Positions 1 to 7,586 of a stretch of 9,258 nucleotides of DNA are shown piece after piece; position 1 is the first letter of the stretch; each line of letters opens with the position of its first letter. The translations under genes were made by a program, and so were the position numbers. Under the pieces are notes generated by a model, which saw only the letters and a program-made list of their open reading frames with translations, did no database searches and had not been told where the DNA came from. Source of the DNA: Methylococcaceae bacterium (GTDB lineage Bacteria > Pseudomonadota > Gammaproteobacteria > Methylococcales > Methylomonadaceae); the NCBI GenBank assembly GCA_947484105.1, contig CANKON010000039.1, positions 1-9,258 of the forward strand. The letters are read 5' to 3'.

Positions 1-778
1 AGACCCAAATCCGCTCGTCGCAGGTCGTGGTTTAGAACGTTGCAAAGCGGCGGGTATTGAAATTATTTGTGATGTTTTACGCTCAGATGCCGAAAAATTA
101 AATCGTGGTTTCATTTCTCGAATGACAAAAAATCGCCCATTTATTCACAGTAAAATTGCAATGAGTTTGGATGGCAAAACTGCGTTAGCGAATGGTGAAA
201 GTAAATGGATTACGTCACCTGAAGCACGCGCTGACGTGCATCTTTTTCGGGCTGAAAGTTCGGCGATTCTTACGGGAATTGGAACTGTTTTAGCCGATAA
301 TCCATCGTTAAATGCGCGGGTTGATTTTGAAATTGTTCAACCCATTCGCGTGATTTTAGATTCAACATTACAAATGCCATTTGATGCCAAAATTGCAAAA
401 TCAGAAGGTAAAACGTTAATTCTGACGTGTTCAACTAATGAACAAAAACAAGAAATTTTGAAACAAGCAGGTTTTGAAATTCACGTTTTACCCGAATTCG
501 ACAGGCGTTTGGATTTACACGCGGTGATGAATTTTTTAGCAAAACAAGAAATTAACAACGTTTTTGTCGAAGCGGGTGCCACGTTGAATGGCGCATTACT
601 TGAAGCTAATTTAGTTGATGAGTGGCTAATTTATATGGCTTCGTGCGTGTTAGGTGACAAAGGACGCGGCGCATTTTCATTACCAGAATTGCAATCTATG
701 GCGGATAAAAAAAACCTACAATGGCAAGATATTCGACACATCGGACGAGATTTACGAATGACATTGCGGCAATTTTAA
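1..778 (+). CDS. ribD: Riboflavin biosynthesis protein RibD, C-terminal part (5' end outside window)
   Basis: Bifunctional pyrimidine deaminase/reductase of cytoplasmic riboflavin synthesis. The deaminase half deaminates the pyrimidine made by RibA, and the reductase half reduces its ribose to ribityl with NADPH. The frame is open from base 2 and gives 258 residues. An ATG at 122 is internal, because the residues before it read DPNPLVAGRGLERCKAAGIE, the conserved end of the deaminase domain. The zinc-binding deaminase motifs lie off the left edge. The reductase domain (RibD_C) follows, with KIAMSLDGKTA, GESKWITSPEARADVH, ILTGIGTVLADNPSLNAR and VFVEAGATLNGALL in family order, and ends in a typical DIRHIGRDLRMTLR tail. 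The 3' end looks complete. Its stop codon overlaps the stop of convergent nadK. No terminator is visible. Confidence 0.95.
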   Translation, partial: DPNPLVAGRGLERCKAAGIEIICDVLRSDAEKLNRGFISRMTKNRPFIHSKIAMSLDGKTALANGESKWITSPEARADVHLFRAESSAILTGIGTVLADNPSLNARVDFEIVQPIRVILDSTLQMPFDAKIAKSEGKTLILTCSTNEQKQEILKQAGFEIHVLPEFDRRLDLHAVMNFLAKQEINNVFVEAGATLNGALLEANLVDEWLIYMASCVLGDKGRGAFSLPELQSMADKKNLQWQDIRHIGRDLRMTLRQF

Positions 779-1647
779 TAACTCCAATTCAATTTATTCC
801 GCAAAATCTCAAAAAAGTCGTAATTATCAGGGTGCAAAATCGTAATCGGTATTTCTTCTTTTTTGATTAAAATTTTGTCACTAATTAGCACATCAGGAAT
901 TTCAATGTGGTCACACGTCACCAACGCATTGATTTGTTTATTTTGGCAAAAACTAATCTCAATTTCTGCCGAATCATGAATCACAATCGGGCGATTTGAT
1001 AACGTATGCGGATTCAGCGGCACTAAAACGAGGGCGTTTAACGACGGATACAAAATAGGACCTCCCGCTGATAAAGAATAAGCCGTCGAACCTGTTGGTG
1101 TAGCGATAATCAACCCATCGGAACGTTGTGAATTCAAAAACACGCCGTCAATTTTCGTAATAATTTCAATCATGCTCGGCGTAATCCAGCGATGAATGGC
1201 GACTTCATTCACGGCAGTTTCTTCATGAATAACCTGATTATCGCGGATAATTTTAGCGCGTAACAAATAACGCCGTTCTTTACTAAAATGTCCCGCCAAC
1301 ATTTGAGCCAATGTTTCGGGTAAATCGCTTGGCGAAATATCAACCAAAAAGCCCAATCGTCCTAAATTCACACCTATCAGCGGAATATCGTGCGCGACAA
1401 TCGCACGAGCGGCGGCTAAAAATGTCCCATCACCACCTAGCGCAAGCACCACATCACAATGTTCGCCAAGTTCTGAAGCTTCACAGACTTCCACTCGAAC
1501 ATTTTGGACAAATTTCGCGCTGTTTTCAGCCACAAAAACGCGGTAATTTTCCGCGATTAAATACGCACAAATCCGTGTAATGGTTTCCGTAATGCCCGAA
1601 TCGCTCGGTTTGCCAATAATGCCAATCGTTTTAAAAGGGCGTTGCAT
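775..1647 (-). CDS. nadK: NAD kinase
   Basis: Cytoplasmic ATP-dependent NAD kinase (290 residues, normal family length), making NADP from NAD. Visible signatures are GGDGT at 71-75 (nucleotide-binding/catalytic loop), GVNLGRLGFL at 92-101, the NE pair at 147-148, the glycine-rich SDGLIIATPTGSTAYSLSAGG at about 176-196, SNRPIVI at 217-223, and a C-terminal HPDNYDFFEILRNKLNW. One oddity: where enterobacterial NadK has a CDSQ-type sequence and many others DGQ, this protein reads VTCDHIEIP (243-251), so the Asp is kept but the Gln is not. The ATG start agrees with the family N-terminus (TIGIIGK). Ribosome binding is weak (a GAG about 8 bases upstream). The gene lies 28 bases after ftsK and is probably co-transcribed with it. 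Confidence 0.96.
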   Translation of the reverse strand: MQRPFKTIGIIGKPSDSGITETITRICAYLIAENYRVFVAENSAKFVQNVRVEVCEASELGEHCDVVLALGGDGTFLAAARAIVAHDIPLIGVNLGRLGFLVDISPSDLPETLAQMLAGHFSKERRYLLRAKIIRDNQVIHEETAVNEVAIHRWITPSMIEIITKIDGVFLNSQRSDGLIIATPTGSTAYSLSAGGPILYPSLNALVLVPLNPHTLSNRPIVIHDSAEIEISFCQNKQINALVTCDHIEIPDVLISDKILIKKEEIPITILHPDNYDFFEILRNKLNWSY

Positions 1648-1675
1648 TTAAAATCTCATTCGTCAAAAGTAAAAA

Positions 1676-4183
1676 TTAGCTAACAGGCGGAGCTAAAACC
1701 GTCCGTGTGCCATTCGATTCGGGTGAACTGACAACGCCCGCATTTTCCATGTCTTCAATCATGGTTGCTGCACGGTTGTAACCGACTTTGAAACGACGTT
1801 GCACGCTTGAAATTGAAGCTTTGCGTGATTCGGTAACAAAACGCACCGCTTCATCATAAAGTGGGTCAGATTCGCTGCCGCCGCCGTAACTGTTTCCACC
1901 GCCAAAACTGTCGCTTGAATCGCTACTTTCTTGCAAAATTTCTTTTAAATAATTGGTAGGACCTGTTTGTTTTAAAAACTCCACCACGCGATGTACTTCA
2001 TGATCGTCAACAAATGCACCATGTGCGCGAATTGGAATACTCGTTCCCGACGGCAAAAATAACATATCACCATTACCCAAAAGCGTTTCCGCGCCACCTT
2101 GATCTAAAATGGTTCGTGAATCAATTCGCGACGACACTTGAAACGAAATCCGTGTCGGCACGTTTGCTTTGATTAAACCTGTTAAAACATCAACCGATGG
2201 ACGTTGTGTCGCCAAAATTAAATGAATGCCTGCGGCACGCGCTTTTTGCGCTAAACGCGCAATCAATTCTTCCACTTTTTTACCGACAATCATCATCATG
2301 TCAGCCAATTCATCAATCACAATCACGATGCTTGGCAACGTCGAAAGCGTTGGAAAATCTTCGTCGTCTTCGAGCGGATTTATCATTTGAAACATCGGAT
2401 CACGAATCGTTTCACCGCGTTCTGCCGCATCTTCAATAACTTGATTAAAGCCCGCTAAATTTCGCACGCCCATTTTTGACATCAATTTATAACGGCGTTC
2501 CATTTCCCCCACTGCCCAGCGCAACGCATTACTCGCTTCTTTCATGTCCGTCACAACGGGCGTGAGCAAATGCGGAATATCCTCATAAACCGACAATTCC
2601 AACATTTTCGGGTCAATCATAATCAAACGAACTTGGTCAGGTGTAGCTTTATAAAGCAAACTTAAAATCATAGTGTTAATGGCAACAGATTTACCTGACC
2701 CCGTCGTTCCTGCAACCAGCGCGTGCGGCATTTTTCCTAAGTCGGCACAAATTGGAATCCCAGCTATATCTTTGCCCATCGCCAAGGTCAACATGGATTT
2801 CGATTTTTCAAATGCAGAGGATTTCAATAATTCACGCAACGTCACCATTTCACGTTCACGATTTGGAATTTCTAACCCAACAACGGGTTTCCCAGGAATA
2901 ATTTCAACAATTCGCACGCTTGTTACCGATAATGAACGGGCTAAATCTTTGGACAAACTGCTAATTCGGCTGACTTTCACACCCGCTGCAAGTTGCAATT
3001 CAAAGCGTGTAATCACTGGACCTGGATGAAAACCGACAACGGTCACGGCAACATTAAAATCTGCCAAAATATCTTCCACAAGCCGTGACATTTCTTCTAA
3101 ATCTGTTTCAGAATAACCAATCACTTTCGTGTCAATTTCGTCGAGTAAATCTAAACCAGGCAATTTATTTTTCTTAGGATAAACAATGGCTTTCGATTTT
3201 TTTTCAGCTGTTTTTTTAGTCGTTTTTTTCTCTACCGATTCAACGGCTTTTTCTGCATGTTCAATGACTTCGGCTTTAACGTGTTTGACGGTTTCGACTA
3301 ATTTATCGAATTTTTTGCTTAGGGGGATTTTCGTGGGTTTATCGATTTTTTCGGCTATATCTAATTGCTCTGGTGCAGATTTCGGCTTGGCTTTCTTTGA
3401 AGTTTTTTTTTCAACAACGGGTTCTTCGATTTCTTCATCCTCAATTTCGTCAAAAAAACCTGCAAAAGAATCATCGTATTCCGACACAAGCTCTTCAACC
3501 GATTTTTCTTTTGGTGAATTTTTTTTGTTTGATTTGGTCGTTTCTGATTCACTCACTAATTGTAACGTATCCTGTTTAGGCGCGTGATGATGCAAGATTT
3601 CTAAAAATGTTCCACCAATTGTAAAAACGAATTTTCCAACAAAATCAAGTGCAGAAAGCAATGAGATTTCGGTCACTAAACGTAAACTCGCAAATAAAAT
3701 AACGAGCAAAAATAACGTCGCGCCCGAATTACCAAAAGCAACCGCTAAACCTGAACCAACTTCCTGACCTAAAATTCCACCCGCATTTCGCGGTAATTCC
3801 ATTCCAATGTTTAGCAAATAAAAATTAAATAATGCGTCCGCTGACACAATCGTTGTCATTGCGCCTAGCCAATGCAGCGTCAGCATTGCGCTCGATTGTT
3901 CGGTGCGCCGATTGCCGTAAGTCAGATAACCTTGCCACGTCACGATAAACGGAAATGTGTAAGCGCATAACCCAAAAAAACTGAGCATAAAATCCGCCAG
4001 CCACGCGCCAAATAAACCGCAAGAATTTGAGATTTCTTGTACCGAACCGCTATGTGTCCAGCCCGCATCGTCATTATTAAAGGTAAGAAGCGAAATGAGA
4101 AAAAATAATGCGCCTGCAATGATACTTAAAAAGGCAACTTCGCGCAGACCACGAAACGTTTTTTCTTCCATTACGGCTGACAT
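1676..4183 (-). CDS. ftsK: DNA translocase FtsK
   Basis: Inner-membrane, septum-associated DNA motor (835 residues) that pumps chromosome termini and activates XerCD recombination at dif. Residues 1-200 hold about four hydrophobic membrane segments (roughly 15-34, 57-83, 103-125, 143-170, possibly another to 196). Residues 200-340 form a charged Lys/Glu linker, much shorter than the long Pro/Gln linker of E. coli FtsK. The alpha/beta motor follows: Walker A GTTGSGKS at 492-499, [18 protein letters not shown] at 523-540, and Walker [12 protein letters not shown] at 619-629 with [18 protein letters not shown] after it. A Ser/Gly-rich hinge (751-772) leads to the winged-helix gamma domain (about 773-833), which reads DNA polarity signals. 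The ATG at 4183 has GAAGAG 10 bases upstream. An in-frame ATG four codons later has no ribosome site. nadK follows downstream. Confidence 0.97.
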   Translation of the reverse strand: MSAVMEEKTFRGLREVAFLSIIAGALFFLISLLTFNNDDAGWTHSGSVQEISNSCGLFGAWLADFMLSFFGLCAYTFPFIVTWQGYLTYGNRRTEQSSAMLTLHWLGAMTTIVSADALFNFYLLNIGMELPRNAGGILGQEVGSGLAVAFGNSGATLFLLVILFASLRLVTEISLLSALDFVGKFVFTIGGTFLEILHHHAPKQDTLQLVSESETTKSNKKNSPKEKSVEELVSEYDDSFAGFFDEIEDEEIEEPVVEKKTSKKAKPKSAPEQLDIAEKIDKPTKIPLSKKFDKLVETVKHVKAEVIEHAEKAVESVEKKTTKKTAEKKSKAIVYPKKNKLPGLDLLDEIDTKVIGYSETDLEEMSRLVEDILADFNVAVTVVGFHPGPVITRFELQLAAGVKVSRISSLSKDLARSLSVTSVRIVEIIPGKPVVGLEIPNREREMVTLRELLKSSAFEKSKSMLTLAMGKDIAGIPICADLGKMPHALVAGTTGSGKSVAINTMILSLLYKATPDQVRLIMIDPKMLELSVYEDIPHLLTPVVTDMKEASNALRWAVGEMERRYKLMSKMGVRNLAGFNQVIEDAAERGETIRDPMFQMINPLEDDEDFPTLSTLPSIVIVIDELADMMMIVGKKVEELIARLAQKARAAGIHLILATQRPSVDVLTGLIKANVPTRISFQVSSRIDSRTILDQGGAETLLGNGDMLFLPSGTSIPIRAHGAFVDDHEVHRVVEFLKQTGPTNYLKEILQESSDSSDSFGGGNSYGGGSESDPLYDEAVRFVTESRKASISSVQRRFKVGYNRAATMIEDMENAGVVSSPESNGTRTVLAPPVS

Positions 4184-4224
4184 AATTAAGACACTCTTCG
4201 TTTAAATTTAGTAGATAAAACATA

Positions 4225-4253
4225 ATTATAGAATAATAATCATAGTTTTTACA
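4225..4253 (-). promoter_or_regulatory. Probable ftsK promoter (sigma-70 type)
   Basis: Read on the minus strand, a perfect TATAAT lies at 4230-4225, about 41 bases before the ftsK start, with TGTAAA (3 of 6 matches to the -35 consensus) 17 bases upstream at 4253-4248. A second possible -10, TATGAT, lies at 4244-4239, with TTGAGT at 4269-4264 but a 19-base spacer. The surrounding sequence is very AT-rich, so chance matches are likely. The strength of the call rests on the exact -10 and its position in the only long spacer of the leftward gene cluster. Confidence 0.45.
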
Positions 4254-4289
4254 TTAAATTCAAACTCAAGCTAAACAGAATCTACAGCG

Positions 4290-4318
4290 TGAATTTTAAT
4301 AACTCGCTTATTAATTCA
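4290..4318. repeat. AT-rich inverted repeat between the NlpC/P60 gene and ftsK
   Basis: TTAATAA (4296-4302) pairs exactly with TTATTAA (4308-4314) across the 5-base loop CTCGC. TGAA (4290-4293) and TTCA (4315-4318) extend the stem once two unpaired T are skipped. This gives about 11 base pairs with a 2-base bulge. No T-run follows on either strand, so it does not look like an intrinsic terminator. It lies about 70 bases after the NlpC/P60 stop and upstream of the putative ftsK promoter, which would also suit a regulator site. AT-rich DNA makes such stems by chance more often. Confidence 0.35.
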
Positions 4319-4388
4319 TATTCTGAAAAGTGGTATTTCTGATGAAATGGAATGTTGATATTTTTAAACGGGGAATTTGATGCAGATG

Positions 4389-4967
4389 TTAATTATTTTT
4401 ACGCGGACGACGGGCATCAATAAATCGCTCGCGCCAATAATTATTATTTAAACTCGACACGACCACTTTTCCTGTCCGTGAACTGGGCGCATGAATAAAA
4501 TTATTGCTATTCGTATAAATGCCAACGTGTGACGCAAAATCACCGCCTGATGTGTTGAAAAAAACTAAATCGCCCGAATGGATATTTTCATTCGGCACAG
4601 GCGTTAAAGCGTTCGACATTTCACGCACCGTTCGCGGTAAATGAATGCCATTTTGATCATAAACATATTTCACAAACCCACTGCAATCGAAACCTTTTTC
4701 GGGCGACGCATTGCCATAACTGTAAGGTACTCCTTGAAATTGCAACGCATAATCCACAACAGGCGCATTCATATTGCGTTTCGCAACAGGACGAGGGGCA
4801 ACAGGTTCGGATTTAATATCCATATCGCCCGCACAACCTGACAACACGGCGAAAGCCGCCGAAATAATTGTTAATCTAAACAGCGGTAAATTATTTTCTG
4901 AAGAATAAGTTAATGTTTTCACGACACAATCAAAGCCAAGTAAGTTAAAAAATTGACGCGAAAACAT
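4389..4967 (-). CDS. NlpC/P60-family lipoprotein, putative cell-wall endopeptidase
   Basis: Secreted lipoprotein with a papain-like NlpC/P60 domain, a family that cleaves peptidoglycan stem peptides or cross-links. Numbering here is from the ATG at 4967. A hydrophobic stretch (about 31-43) ends in the lipobox LSGC with the lipidated Cys at 45. A short Pro-rich spacer precedes the catalytic domain (about 70-187). The triad is Cys95 in FDCSGFV, His147 in SHVGIY and His159 in FIHAPS. GDLVFF (132-137) and PRTVREMS are also family hallmarks. The protein is the size of the E. coli Spr/MepS and NlpC group, but orthology cannot be decided. The start is uncertain: TTG at 4970 and ATG at 4967 give an unusually long signal region, while GTG at 4922 gives a more normal 30-residue one (MKTLTYSSENN...). 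None has a clear ribosome site. It lies 30 bases after the 67-residue gene and probably shares its transcript. Confidence 0.9.
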   Translation of the reverse strand: MFSRQFFNLLGFDCVVKTLTYSSENNLPLFRLTIISAAFAVLSGCAGDMDIKSEPVAPRPVAKRNMNAPVVDYALQFQGVPYSYGNASPEKGFDCSGFVKYVYDQNGIHLPRTVREMSNALTPVPNENIHSGDLVFFNTSGGDFASHVGIYTNSNNFIHAPSSRTGKVVVSSLNNNYWRERFIDARRPRKNN

Positions 4968-5000
4968 CAAAATGTAGCCGCGTCACAATTTAAAAGCGCA

Positions 5001-5204
5001 TCAAACATGAGCGCGAACGTATTCACGCGCAAAATTACGAATCGGTGCTTGATGTTGTTGAAACTCTTTGTACACATGATGTACGTCTAACGGTGTGATA
5101 TGTGCGTAAATCCCAAAACCCGTTTGATTGATGTATTCATCACTCAAGGCTTCAATAAAATTCCACCAGATAGAATCGTTGGTTTTTTCTTGTTCCGTTT
5201 TCAT
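5001..5204 (-). CDS. Small protein of unknown function (67 residues)
   Basis: I do not recognise this family. It is probably a real gene. It has an ATG start with a strong Shine-Dalgarno GAGGTG, it overlaps no larger gene, and it sits in line 30 bases before the NlpC/P60 lipoprotein gene. The product has no signal peptide or membrane segment. It begins with a charged stretch (MKTEQEKTND) and continues with an aromatic SIWWNFIEALSDEY, a His/aromatic middle (IYAHITPLDVHHVYKEFQQH) and a basic end (FAREYVRAHV). It is probably a small, mainly helical cytoplasmic protein. It is divergent from nadE across a 137-base spacer. Confidence 0.7.
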   Translation of the reverse strand: MKTEQEKTNDSIWWNFIEALSDEYINQTGFGIYAHITPLDVHHVYKEFQQHQAPIRNFAREYVRAHV

Positions 5205-5211
5205 TGCTTTT

Positions 5212-5217
5212 CACCTC
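5212..5217 (-). promoter_or_regulatory. Strong ribosome binding site of the 67-residue gene
   Basis: On the minus strand GAGGTG precedes the ATG at 5204 with 7 bases between. It is the clearest Shine-Dalgarno sequence in the window, where most other starts have weak or no match. It is the main reason to accept the small gene and this start. Confidence 0.7.
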
Positions 5218-5278
5218 AATTGAAAGAATAAAACATTTCAAAAAACAAAATCGTCAGTACAAAACGCGATGCTTAGGT

Positions 5279-5306
5279 TATGATTCAAAGGCGGTTCACG
5301 CGAACC
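5279..5306 (+). promoter_or_regulatory. Putative nadE promoter -10 and adjacent 14-base dyad
   Basis: GGTTCAC and GCGAACC (5293-5306) form a 14-base inverted repeat with one mismatched pair, or a 5-pair hairpin with loop ACGC. Immediately upstream is TATGAT (5279-5284), a 5-of-6 match to a -10 element. The -35 region (around 5256) matches poorly. If this -10 is used, transcription would begin at about the dyad, a usual place for a repressor operator. The dyad is 35 bases before the nadE start. Its regulator, if any, is not identifiable from the window. Confidence 0.35.
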
Positions 5307-5341
5307 TTTCACCTTAAAAACCATTAACGTTTAAAAAAGCT

Positions 5342-6958
5342 ATGTCCCTAAAAATCGCGCTTGTTCAAACTGACAGTTTAATCGGCAACATCGCGGCTAA
5401 CTTTAGCCGAATTGTTGAAATAATAACGAAAATAAAAAACACCTTAGTTGTTGATTTAATTATCTTTCCTGAACTTTCGGCAACAGGATACCCGCCCGAA
5501 GATTTACTGTTTCGACGGGATTTTATTGCTCAAGCTAACAACGCTCTATTCGACTTAGCAAACATTGCGCCAGAGTTAGGAATAATCGTTGGATTTCCAG
5601 AGCTTAGCGATGGAAACGTGTATAACAGCGCGGCAGTTTTGTCAGAAGGCAGCATTTCTGCTATTTACCGTAAACAAAAATTGCCAAATTACGGTGTTTT
5701 TGACGAAAAACGTTATTTTACGGCGGGTGAAAAACCATGTGTTTTTGAGTTCAAAGGTCAATTTTTTGGCTTAACAATTTGTGAAGATGTTTGGCACGCC
5801 GACATCGTTCAAGCCACTAAAGATGCGGGGGCGGAAATTTTACTAACACTCAATGCGTCGCCCTTTCACGCGGGAAAAGCCCAACAACGCGAAACGTTAA
5901 TTTGTTCGCACGCAAAATTGGCGCAGCTTCCGATTGTTTATGTAAACACAGTTGGCGGACAAGATGAATTGGTATTTGATGGCGCGTCATTTGTGGCGAA
6001 TTCGGACGGCGAAATTGTTTTTCGGGCGGAAGAATTTGAAGAGCAAATTGGGGTGGTGGAATTTGAAAATGGTCAGCCTTTAAATACGTCCTACCCTATT
6101 TTTCAAACGAAAAATGAAACCGCAACCATTTATAAAGCTTTAGTTTGTGGCACACGCGATTATGTTCGTAACAATGGCTTTAAAGGCACAATTTTAGGCT
6201 TATCAGGTGGCATTGATTCGGCGTTAGTTTTAGCCATTGCGGTGGATGCGTTGGGGGCAGAAAATGTCGAAACAGTTTCGTTGCCTTCAAAATACACGCT
6301 TGACATGAGCAATGATGATGCGAAAACACAAGCTGAAATCATGGGCGTAAACTATCACAGCATTCCGATTGAACCCGCAGTAAAAGCGTTTACCGAAATG
6401 CTTGCCGCTACATTTCAAGATACATCTGCCGATACAACTGAAGAAAATATTCAAGCGCGTTGTCGCGGTGTCGTTTTGATGGCGATGTCGAATAAACAAG
6501 GGAAATTGCTTTTAACAACGGGTAATAAAAGTGAAATGAGCGTCGGTTATGCGACGTTATACGGTGATATGTGTGGCGGTTTTGCACCGATTAAAGATGT
6601 GCCAAAATTATTAGTTTATGAATTGGCGCGTTATCGAAATTCGATTTCACAAGTGATTCCAGAACGTGTTTTAACTCGTGCACCATCAGCAGAATTGTCG
6701 CCTAATCAACAAGATTCGGATTCCTTGCCGCCTTATGAAATTTTGGATCCAATTTTGCAACGTTATATTGAACAAAATCAAACATCAGATGAAATTATTG
6801 CGGCAGGTTTTTCAATTGAAGACGTCACGCGCACCATTCGGTTAGTCGATGGTAGCGAATACAAACGCCGCCAAGCGGCTGTGGGAATTAAAATCAGCGA
6901 ACGGGCGTTTGGACGTGACCGCCGTTATCCGATTACGTCAGCTTATCGCGGCATCTAA
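5342..6958 (+). CDS. nadE: Glutamine-dependent NAD(+) synthetase
   Basis: Cytoplasmic enzyme for the last step of NAD synthesis. It amidates nicotinic acid adenine dinucleotide to NAD with ATP, drawing ammonia from glutamine. The 538-residue length fits the two-domain form of proteobacteria. The N-terminal nitrilase-like glutaminase domain (about 1-260) shows its triad: Glu44 in FPELSATGYPPEDLL, Lys113 in YRKQKLPNYGVFDE and Cys147 in LTICEDVWH. The C-terminal synthetase domain (about 262-538) has the ATP pyrophosphatase loop LSGGIDS at 287-293, TTGNKSEMSVGYATLYGDM at 392-410, and the late segment SEYKRRQAAVGIKIS. All key residues are intact. The ATG start matches the family N-terminus (LKIALVQT) although no clear Shine-Dalgarno precedes it. 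A DUF2780 gene follows after 33 bases, probably in the same transcript. Confidence 0.97.
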   Translation: MSLKIALVQTDSLIGNIAANFSRIVEIITKIKNTLVVDLIIFPELSATGYPPEDLLFRRDFIAQANNALFDLANIAPELGIIVGFPELSDGNVYNSAAVLSEGSISAIYRKQKLPNYGVFDEKRYFTAGEKPCVFEFKGQFFGLTICEDVWHADIVQATKDAGAEILLTLNASPFHAGKAQQRETLICSHAKLAQLPIVYVNTVGGQDELVFDGASFVANSDGEIVFRAEEFEEQIGVVEFENGQPLNTSYPIFQTKNETATIYKALVCGTRDYVRNNGFKGTILGLSGGIDSALVLAIAVDALGAENVETVSLPSKYTLDMSNDDAKTQAEIMGVNYHSIPIEPAVKAFTEMLAATFQDTSADTTEENIQARCRGVVLMAMSNKQGKLLLTTGNKSEMSVGYATLYGDMCGGFAPIKDVPKLLVYELARYRNSISQVIPERVLTRAPSAELSPNQQDSDSLPPYEILDPILQRYIEQNQTSDEIIAAGFSIEDVTRTIRLVDGSEYKRRQAAVGIKISERAFGRDRRYPITSAYRGI

Positions 6959-6991
6959 TTATCAAAATCACTTTTAACGCAAGGTCACATC

Positions 6992-7570
6992 ATGAAATTT
7001 TTAAATTATTCAGCCGCATTTTTACTCGTTGTCGCGCCACTGGCTCACGCTGAAAAATGGGGCGATGTATTGAAATCAGCAACAAAAGAAGGCAGCCAAA
7101 CGTTGGAAAATAGCGCGAATGCGTTGAATGACGCGCAAAAATTACTCGAAAGTGGCAAACAATTAAAATCAGGCGAATTAACAAATGTATTAGTACAACG
7201 TCTTGGTATCACGCCTCAACAAGCAACGGGCGGTGCGGGGGCATTATTACAAGTTGCGAAAACACGCATGGCACCAGAAGCCTTTGCGAAATTATCGCAG
7301 CAAGTTCCCGATATTCAGCAATTGCTCTCAGCGGTTCCCGCTTTGAAACAACAATCAGGATTAGGCGGACTCGCGGGAAAATTAGCCAGTTTGTCTGGTG
7401 ATAGTTCAATCAGTAATGCCTTAACAGCCGTTTCGATTTTTCAACAACTCGGCATGAAACCCGAAACGATGCAAAAATTTGTGCCTGTTGTGGTGGATTA
7501 CGTTAGAGGAAATACAGGCGACGCAATTGCTAACGGCTTGGGTGTGGCATTAGCGACACAGAAGAAATAG
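6992..7570 (+). CDS. Secreted DUF2780 (VcgC/VcgE-like) protein
   Basis: A 192-residue exported protein whose function is unknown. Residues 1-20 form a clear signal peptide with an AHA cleavage site before Glu21, so the product is probably periplasmic or secreted. The mature N-terminus (21-60) is polar and probably helical. Residues about 62-188 match my memory of the DUF2780 family: LVQRLGITPQQATGGAGALL, a VPDIQQLL segment, a Gly/Leu-rich stretch (GLGGLAGKLASL) and QLGMKPETMQKFVPVVVDYV near the end. The ATG at 6992 has AAGG seven bases upstream, a good ribosome site. It follows nadE closely and likely shares its mRNA. Nothing in the family suggests a role in NAD synthesis, so the link may only be positional. 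Confidence 0.85.
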   Translation: MKFLNYSAAFLLVVAPLAHAEKWGDVLKSATKEGSQTLENSANALNDAQKLLESGKQLKSGELTNVLVQRLGITPQQATGGAGALLQVAKTRMAPEAFAKLSQQVPDIQQLLSAVPALKQQSGLGGLAGKLASLSGDSSISNALTAVSIFQQLGMKPETMQKFVPVVVDYVRGNTGDAIANGLGVALATQKK

Positions 7571-7586
7571 CCCTAGAATGCTGGGC
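7570..7586 (+). terminator. Possible weak hairpin just after the DUF2780 gene
   Basis: GCCC (7570-7573) and AG (7575-7576) can pair with CT (7581-7582) and GGGC (7583-7586) across loop AATG, with one bulged T. The stem starts at the last base of the stop codon. The nearest T-rich runs come later (7601-7604 and 7611-7615), so this is at best an imperfect intrinsic terminator. The rest of the 144-base spacer is AT-rich with no confident promoter. Confidence 0.25.

Noticed and set aside
122..124. ATG as the start of a stand-alone reductase gene
   Set aside because: The same frame is open upstream and encodes DPNPLVAGRGLE and following residues, the conserved end of the RibD deaminase domain. 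The protein is therefore a two-domain RibD cut by the window edge.
1311..1580. Rightward 89-codon reading frame opposite nadK
   Set aside because: It is a shadow of the conserved GGDGT region of nadK and has an arbitrary composition.
2673..3029. Rightward 118-codon reading frame opposite the FtsK motor domain
   Set aside because: It is antisense to highly conserved FtsK sequence including Walker A, with no recognisable protein features.
3186..3587. Rightward 133-codon reading frame, Ser/Phe-rich, looking like a membrane protein
   Set aside because: It is the complement of the Lys/Glu-rich FtsK linker. Lys and Glu codons read backwards give Phe, Leu and Ser. FtsK is certain here and there is no ribosome site.
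4290..4318. Intrinsic terminator after the NlpC/P60 gene
   Set aside because: The stem is AT-rich and no T-run follows on the minus strand, so it was kept only as an inverted repeat.
6287..6499. Leftward 70-codon reading frame inside nadE
   Set aside because: It is antisense to the conserved NAD synthetase domain and has no ribosome site.
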